Source: Bryoerythrophyllum caledonicum (taxonomy: Eukaryota > Streptophyta > Bryopsida > Pottiales > Pottiaceae). From it: 64,000 nt of DNA. Made by a program: the position numbers and the translations under genes. The notes below the pieces were generated by a model. That model searched no databases and was not told the DNA's origin. It saw only the letters and a list, made by a program, of their open reading frames with translations. The stretch lies in assembly GCA_963971425.1 (NCBI GenBank), contig OZ020515.1:6588291-6652290 (forward strand). Direction: 5' to 3'. Numbering within the stretch: position 1 is the stretch's first letter; every line of letters starts with the position of its first letter. Below are positions 57,741 to 64,000 of this stretch, piece after piece.

Positions 57741-59367
57741 ATGGATATAGAAGCCTCGATGGAGAACCTTATGGAGACTAACAAGGAGATCATGGCACAA
57801 CCCCCACAAGACCTGGTGACAAAGAGCACAAATGGAGCAAGGAGACTTTACAAGAGAAAGAAAAGCTCCACGGAAAAAGAAGGTATGTCTCCCATTCTAA
57901 AACCGGTCTTAACTAAATTTCAATTTTGGCTTGGGTTTCAAACTATGGAGGACATGGCCAAAGAGGAGAGAATTGTGCCACTCCAAAACAATGAGGTTGT
58001 GCCCGACATGATCGCACGAGGTATAAAGGAGTTGGAGGCTAAAGAAATCACCTTAGTAACACCTGCATTCCCAAGGATCCCTCAAACCCTCTACCCATGT
58101 GCAAGAGAAGGGATTGTTGGACAACATTACAACCTAACTCAAATCCCGTTCGACATTCCGGTATGTGAAAAAACCAGACTTGCTCTTGACTTTCACGTTT
58201 CCATCCATTTTGAGATTGATAGCCTTGTACGCATGCACGATGATGTCAAAGCATTGGTGGTTGATAGGTTAAAATTCATGGAGATTGAAGTAGGCAAGTA
58301 GGTAATTGACCCTATCTCTATCCTTTGTATGAGTGTAAAAAATGTGGACAAACGAGGGAATTGGGCTGGTACATAAAAATTGCACCTTCACAAACCCGAA
58401 ATTGATGGCATTGAACTTCTCAAAGGTCTTAGACCTTTTATCCTTAAGCTAGATAAACAATATGTTCTCAGCAAGGTATGCAAGACCTACAATACCATTG
58501 CTAAAAACTCTAACCTTTCCACTAAAATCAAAGTGAAACTCTCAAAGGAATTTTAGCCAATGCTCTTTTTGTGGATATCCTCCAAAATAGTTTTAACCGT
58601 GGCCTTGAGTTTGAGATAACAAGTGTGGAGAAGGGAAAGGAGGATTCTCATGCCTTTGTTAAAGCACCAACCCCTCAACAAGTGGCAAAGATCAAACTAC
58701 ATCAAGTAGCAACCCACCACGAGATTTTGCAACCGACAGATAATGTTGGATCTTCATCAAGTGGCAACAACCGTGAGAGTAAGGCAAAAAAGGATGTTGT
58801 ATCTCTAACCCTATCTCAATTGCCCATTTGTATGAGCATGGAGGACACTTGTACAGAGATTCATAAGGTTATGGAAGTGGGAAATGTTGTACACATTTAT
58901 TTCCACCGCCATGATGGACATGGCACAATGAAAGTGCCAATGTCCAATGTGTCAACCCTATAGTCTTTAGAAGGTTTGTGAGCAAGGTTATCAAGATTAG
59001 GGGGCATTACGTGGACTTTGCACCACATCGGCGTAGCCTTGACAGAGTGGAAGCACCTTCCAAGGAGAAAATTGAAGAGTTTGGCTTCTCGGACGTCAAC
59101 AAAGCCATTGTCAACTCCGTGGAGGCCTACAAGATGGATGGACCAACAAACAACATCACGAAGAAAGATGTCATTGCAATTGTGGAGACAAAGATGGAAG
59201 AAAGCAACAAAAAGATATGGTTGGAGGCACAAGAGTACACGGACAAGAAATATGACGAGTTGCAAAATCAAATATATGAAGTCCAAGAATCCATGAGTGT
59301 CACCCTTGCAAACTTGCAAGCCATCACCAAAAGAATGCCCTCTCGAAGAATTGAAGATGGGAAGTAA
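57741..59367 (+). pseudogene. LINE ORF1, element 3, broken
   Basis: Homologous to 17761-19287 and to the minus-strand ORF1 at 184-1797. Blocks present are 'FWLGFQTMEDMAKEE', 'AFPRIPQTLYP', 'QHYNLTQIPFD', 'LLKGLRPFILKL', 'GLEFEITSVEKGK', 'GHYVDFAPHRRSLD' and a coiled-coil-like tail ('KKIWLEAQEYTDKKYDELQ'). Stops near 58300, 58375 and 58555 and a shift near 58960 interrupt it. It is closer in text to the left-edge ORF1 than to that of copy 2. Confidence 0.8.
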
Positions 59368-59372
59368 AAAAT

Positions 59373-60825
59373 GTGAAGATTGAAGACCGCAAAGTTAAAG
59401 GTATTATACACATACCAACTCATTTTTTCTACAAGTTCTACATAGTACTTAGTAATTACTATACCAATAGACATTACATAGTAGAATACAAGGGAATACT
59501 TATAGTGCTACACCTTGTAGTTTCTACCACAATAACAATATTATACATAGAACAATACAGAGTAGAATATATGGAAGTATACATAGTAGAATACCCCATT
59601 TTATACTATATTAAAACAAAAAATAAATACATATATTATATTGAATACATATTGTCCAGTACAAGTAAATACACTTGTATTCATACTGACATAAATACCA
59701 GGTCAGCTACTGGTATGAATATAGATCCAAAAATTGATACAAGTACTGGTATAAACTCTAGTATAAACACCAACGTATATACTAGAAAGAATACCGACAT
59801 AAATATTGACAAAGATACTGAAATAAATACTAACAAAAATATCGGTATACATATTGGCATAAATACTATTACCAATACACATAATAACACACCTACTCAT
59901 TATATACTAGTGTTGATACAAGATTATCTAATACTCCCACAAACACCATTACAAATAATAGCTCAGACACTACAATAAACAGACATACACACAAATGCAG
60001 AGTGCAAAACAAGGAATATAACTCTCTCCACACAATTGATAAATCAAAAGACACAAACATCAACAAAAACACATGCAATAATTCAACCCCCGGAGTATAT
60101 CTACTAAACATCATTACAATACATTTACAAACGCATATTCCACTCACAAGTATAAACACAAAAATACTCTCGTATCAAATAACAAAAATATTGACGAAAA
60201 ATATTGACGAAACATCCCTCTTCTTATTACGTGGTGACATTGAACAAAATCCGAGGCCTATGCCAAATGTACTACACAATCATCCTTCAATACACAAGAA
60301 AAGAGAACAAATGTACTTTATTCCAAGTACTATCAAATTTCAACCGAAATACCAACATCTTGCAAAGTTATACGCGCCCATTGTAAAAACCTCCCACACG
60401 CTTTCTAATTGATACAACATCACATATCCACATTTATATCGGTATATACTATATCCAAACAATACAACATTTTCCCCCATCATACACAATATATGCTATC
60501 ATAATTACAATTAGCCCATCTTTAGAATCATGCAACTACATAATCTCGTCAAATACCCAACAAGACTCACATACTATTTGGACAACTAACTTACTACACA
60601 TACTTGCGGCCCTAGAGAATCCCCACGAGCGACATATTGCCACCGAGCACAAATATACTCTTTTTCAGAAAAATAACCAAAACATAATAAATCCATTGGA
60701 CTTAATTCACAACAAACTATACGATAGCATACACAAACACAACTGTATAGAAGTAACCCCCCACAGACTAAAAAGCAAATTCCCTTTCCTCTCTCAGGAA
60801 TTAATTAATGAATCACTAAGATGTC
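59373..60825 (+). pseudogene. LINE element 3: inter-ORF region and ORF2 start with 2A-like motif
   Basis: 59640-59900 is a degenerate repeat of about 12-bp units reading 'INT.TD' or 'INT.TG' in one frame. At 60217-60260 the text 'LFLLRGDIEQNPRP' is the 2A-like motif with G replaced by R, followed by 'MPNVLHNHPSIHKK' and 'YFIPSTIKFQPKYQHLA' as in copy 2. Homology with copy 2 ORF2 continues in broken frames to about 60825, where another element begins. Confidence 0.65.
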
Positions 60826-61200
60826 GGGTGCCTGGAAATGCAAGAAGATGGTTGAATAGAGCTCTGTAATTTCTGGTGAGGAGGGGGCAAGGGACTTAGT
60901 CTCAGAGAGTGAAGGCACGGACAACAGGAGGTTGTTGGCCCTGTTGCACGTCCAAAGTATGCTTCAAATCTAAGGGGTAGAGGAGGCTGTTTAGTTGTAT
61001 GTGTTGGAAAGGGACGTCAGAAACACTAGATATGCAAGAGGTGAACCGTGTTAGAGTTGTTAAAGCCATTTTTGTGTGGTGTTTGATCTGAAGCAAGGGA
61101 GCACATGTGTTGGTACGCAGATCTCACTCCTTATACACTTCCACGGCAGATCTCAGTTAGATCTAGTGAGGGGGTACCGAAACTAAACACCTCTCCCGTG
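60826..61200 (+). repeat. LINE 5'-end repeat (R1), copy 3
   Basis: Related to the reverse complement of 4031-4345 and to 12640-12750: 'tggtgaggagggggcaaggg', 'ggacttagtct', 'gaggttgttggcc'. It cuts into the ORF2 of element 3, so it marks the 5' end of a younger element that leaves the window on the right. Confidence 0.65.
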
Positions 61201-64000
61201 AGTCCCACCGCCCCTCTCCAACCTAGACTTCGACACTACCATTGAGAGCCACACGAAGCCAAGACAGCAGCGCTGCTGCCATCACATCAAAGCCCTTCAC
61301 CACTTGTAGGCTACCTCTTATCTTTCCTACACATTCTTGCTCTTTCCTTGCTTCATTGTTGTTCTTTTCACATTACCACCATGCTCTCATAGGAACATAC
61401 ACATTTTATACAATAAATCTAATATCATTTGTTCAAGAGTTTTGTACACTAGATCTGGAGGACAACACCGCAGAACAAACTCTGGAGTGAAGATCGACAC
61501 AACACACCTCATAGATCTGCTCCAAGGCAGCAACGACACATCAAATTAGGCCATTTCTACCCATTTCCATTTCTTTTCTGCAGTAGACACTTTGATCTAT
61601 AGTAACACCTTGCACCTCACCACATCCACACACATTAGCTGTAGTACACCAAAATCTCACCATTACACCACACACATACAGATCTACACTAAAACTCTAA
61701 TAGAAAACTACACTAAACTCATAATTCTAGATCGCACGCGGAAGCGCTTGCAAATTTTTTCAAATCTGGATCTACGTGCGCAGAATTAGCAACCCTACAA
61801 CACCAAACTGGAGCCACTCCGTGCGCATCCACAAACAATCTGCACCACCGGCACAATCCTATAGAGCATCAGCAACAAAGACAAGCAACTTGGAAGTGAT
61901 CTACGACAGAAGACCAACGGTCAAGCAACCACAATACATTGGCAAGCACACCACGCACACGAAAAAATAAGAACAAGGACAAAACAGATGAGTATAATTG
62001 CAAAACCCTCAACTTTCCTCACACCCCTCCACAGCCTCTCCCCCCTGCAACATGTTCCCCCTCTCTCCACTATAAGAAACTCGTGATTTTCGTGACGTTA
62101 GCTGTGATCAAGTGTGTTTTTCAAAACATGTTTTCGCGAACGGGCCGAGCTCTGGGCTCTCAGATTCTGGTGGATGTTGCACCAAATATGGAAAAATTGG
62201 CGGAAAAATGCAGAGATGTTAGCATATACGTATTCGTTTTGCGGGACGTCCTAGTGAACATAGTCATGTTTGAGACAACGTCCTCAGAAAGGTGACAGTG
62301 CCACGTCGGCATGTGCTTTCAGTTTGACTGTGGCTTCACTGTGAGTAACTTCGAGATTGTTACTGCAACCTCCTGTAAAACACTGCCCAACGGTTAAAAC
62401 GCAGTGGAGATGGGCTGATCCGCTACAAAAATAAAAACGTGGATGTCGTTACTGACATCACAAAAAACGTGGATGTCCTTACTGACATCACAAAAAACAT
62501 GTTTGAGCAACGTAGGCAAGGTTGAAATCAGCTGCCACGTAGGCAAAGAGGATGTTGGAACAGACGCTTGGATGGACGTCTACTGTGACATTTTAATGTT
62601 TATGCTAACACCATGACAAATCCAAAAATCCCATATGGATTGTCACCACTTGTGCATCCCATTGTATATATATGTAAGGCCTTCTCTCCTATCTCATCAC
62701 ACTTGAATCAAGAGTGATTTACTTTCGTTCATCTATTTGGATGAATTTGAATTACCCTTCAAACTTAAAGTGATATGGTACTTTTTGATGACATGGCGCT
62801 TCTTTTTGGTGACATGGCACTTGCTTTTGCTGACTTGGTGCTTGTTTTTGGTGACCTCCATCTCAAAATCAGATGTCATAACGAACGTCACAGAAAACAT
62901 ACCGTGTTAGAAATGACGTCCCAATTTACACTGTCCACAATTAATTATTGCATTAAACTATGCTGATTGGACATGCCACGTCATATTTTTAAAAGTGACA
63001 CTTCATATTTTAAAGGTGCCACGTCATAAAATGGCGGGTCCACGTATGCAAGCCTAGTCACAATCGTATGCCACGTCATGCGCCACATCATAGGCCACAT
63101 TACCAAGGGCCCGGATGAAAAAATTGGGGATGTGGCACTGCCCGTCCACGTGGCGATGACGTGGACGCGACGTGGCAGCCACATGGCAGATTTTTAACAC
63201 CTTCAACCCCCAAGTTTTTGTGACGTTTTTAAAAAACGTGGGCCTGTTTTTTGAGATTTTGGCATATTTTTCGCATGTCAATTATAACGGATTTTTTTAG
63301 ACGTCAACGTTGACGTGCCAGATGCTGCACAAAACATAATTGCACGTTAGTTGCCCTGTCACAAAAAACACGGGTTTCTTATAGTGCTCCCACCGCCCTC
63401 ACCCTCCCCTCCCTCTCCCTCCCCCCTCTCTCCCTCTTCCCCCCTCTCCCTCTTCCCTTCTTCTCCCTCCCACTTTACCCGTAGCTCTTCCCTCTCTGTC
63501 CTCCCAAAACCCACACATGCACCACAACCCCTCTCCTCCGAAGAAATCTCCGCAGTCCCCCCTCCTCGTAAACCTTCAAACACACACCCTCACAGAAACC
63601 CCCAGTAGCACCCATAACCCCAGCCCGACTCAGATATACTTTCCACAGACTGATCGTGAACACTCCCCACAGACTGATCATGAGCACTCCCCGCAGAATG
63701 ATCATGAGTACTCCCCGCGGCCTGAACCCGTAGACTACACCCCAGCGACCCCGCACACAGACACTGCAACCTTGCTCCCTGCGACCCTGCTACCTTGAAA
63801 CCCTACAATTCTGCGACCTTGCTCCCAACGGACTCCCCAGCAACCACCATGTTTCCCTTCCCCCACATGTGACCTTCCCATTTGCGACCTCCATGTTTTC
63901 AACCCCCCCTCCTCGTGTGACCCCCTTCGCTAACCCTCTACGACCCCCTCCTTCCCCTTTGACCTCCCTTAGCAACCTCCCTCCCCTTCTTGCGACCTCC
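61201..64000 (+). other. LINE element 4 leader, interrupted by CACTA
   Basis: Colinear with the minus-strand leader at 1798-4030. It starts with 'cctcaccacatccacacaca' and 'cacgcggaagcgct', then after the CACTA insert has a pyrimidine tract (63390-63480), a 24-bp repeat (63645-63730, 'actgatcatgagcactcccc', three copies) and 'tgcgacc' repeats (63760-64000). ORF1 would lie beyond the window. Confidence 0.6.
62068..63386 (+). mobile_element. Non-autonomous CACTA (En/Spm-like) element, 1319 bp
   Basis: Ends CACTATAAGAAAC(T/C)CGTG and the inverse, flanked by CTC on both sides (62065-62067 and 63387-63389). Subterminal repeats of the 'acatcacaaaaaacgtgg' type are frequent on both sides. The ends match those of the 419-bp element at 57265, so both could be moved by the same absent transposase. 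No transposase frame is visible. Confidence 0.9.

Overview
ORGANISM. This is a nuclear window from a plant-lineage eukaryote. The NOG1 protein matches land-plant NOG1 in length and text, and the cysteinyl-tRNA synthetase has an N-terminal extension of organelle-targeted type. Host genes are split by short GT-AG introns, and the transposons are typical of plant nuclear DNA. The vanadium-haloperoxidase-like family and an intron-bearing NOG1 point to a non-seed streptophyte (bryophyte or charophyte grade), but the species cannot be fixed from this sequence. About 10 percent of the window is host coding sequence; well over half is transposon. LAYOUT. 1-9446: a minus-strand fragment of a giant LINE (5' repeat, long leader, ORF1) lies head to head with a plus-strand 5'-truncated LINE (copy 1). 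9447-12640: a short host repeat, a Harbinger-like MITE and a decayed open region. 12640-27210: a near full-length but decayed LINE (copy 2) with leader, ORF1, microsatellites and ORF2; a Tc1 element sits in its leader. 27216-55250: the host-gene part. It holds three tandem copies of a secreted vanadium-haloperoxidase/PAP2-like gene (28417, 46673, 51671; the third is broken). Remnants of an ABCC transporter gene lie convergent to them (30590, 43690, 49169-50540, 55010). The block between copies 1 and 2 carries an organellar CysRS (31934-34865, minus), LINE copy 3 (37262-38765) and NOG1 (39453-42067, plus). 55430-64000: a third long LINE (leader, ORF1, start of ORF2), interrupted at about 60826 by the 5' end of a fourth; two non-autonomous CACTA elements sit in their leaders. 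HOW IT FITS TOGETHER. The most interesting object is the LINE family. Combining copies 1 to 3 by position, its ORF2 region reads: 2A-like motif, AP endonuclease (APE), reverse transcriptase, a block that closely resembles the PCIF1 cap-methyltransferase domain, RNase H, a CCHC knuckle, a restriction-like endonuclease (RLE), then a conserved, covarying 3' RNA structure with a (TTC)n tail. APE plus RLE plus RNase H is the architecture described for Dualen/RandI of green algae; I do not know of a PCIF1-like domain having been described there. ORF1 looks like an RRM-like protein with a C-terminal coiled coil. Every copy here is broken. In the host part, the picture is an ancestral convergent haloperoxidase/ABCC gene pair that was tandemly duplicated and then eroded. 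CysRS and NOG1 look intact and functional.
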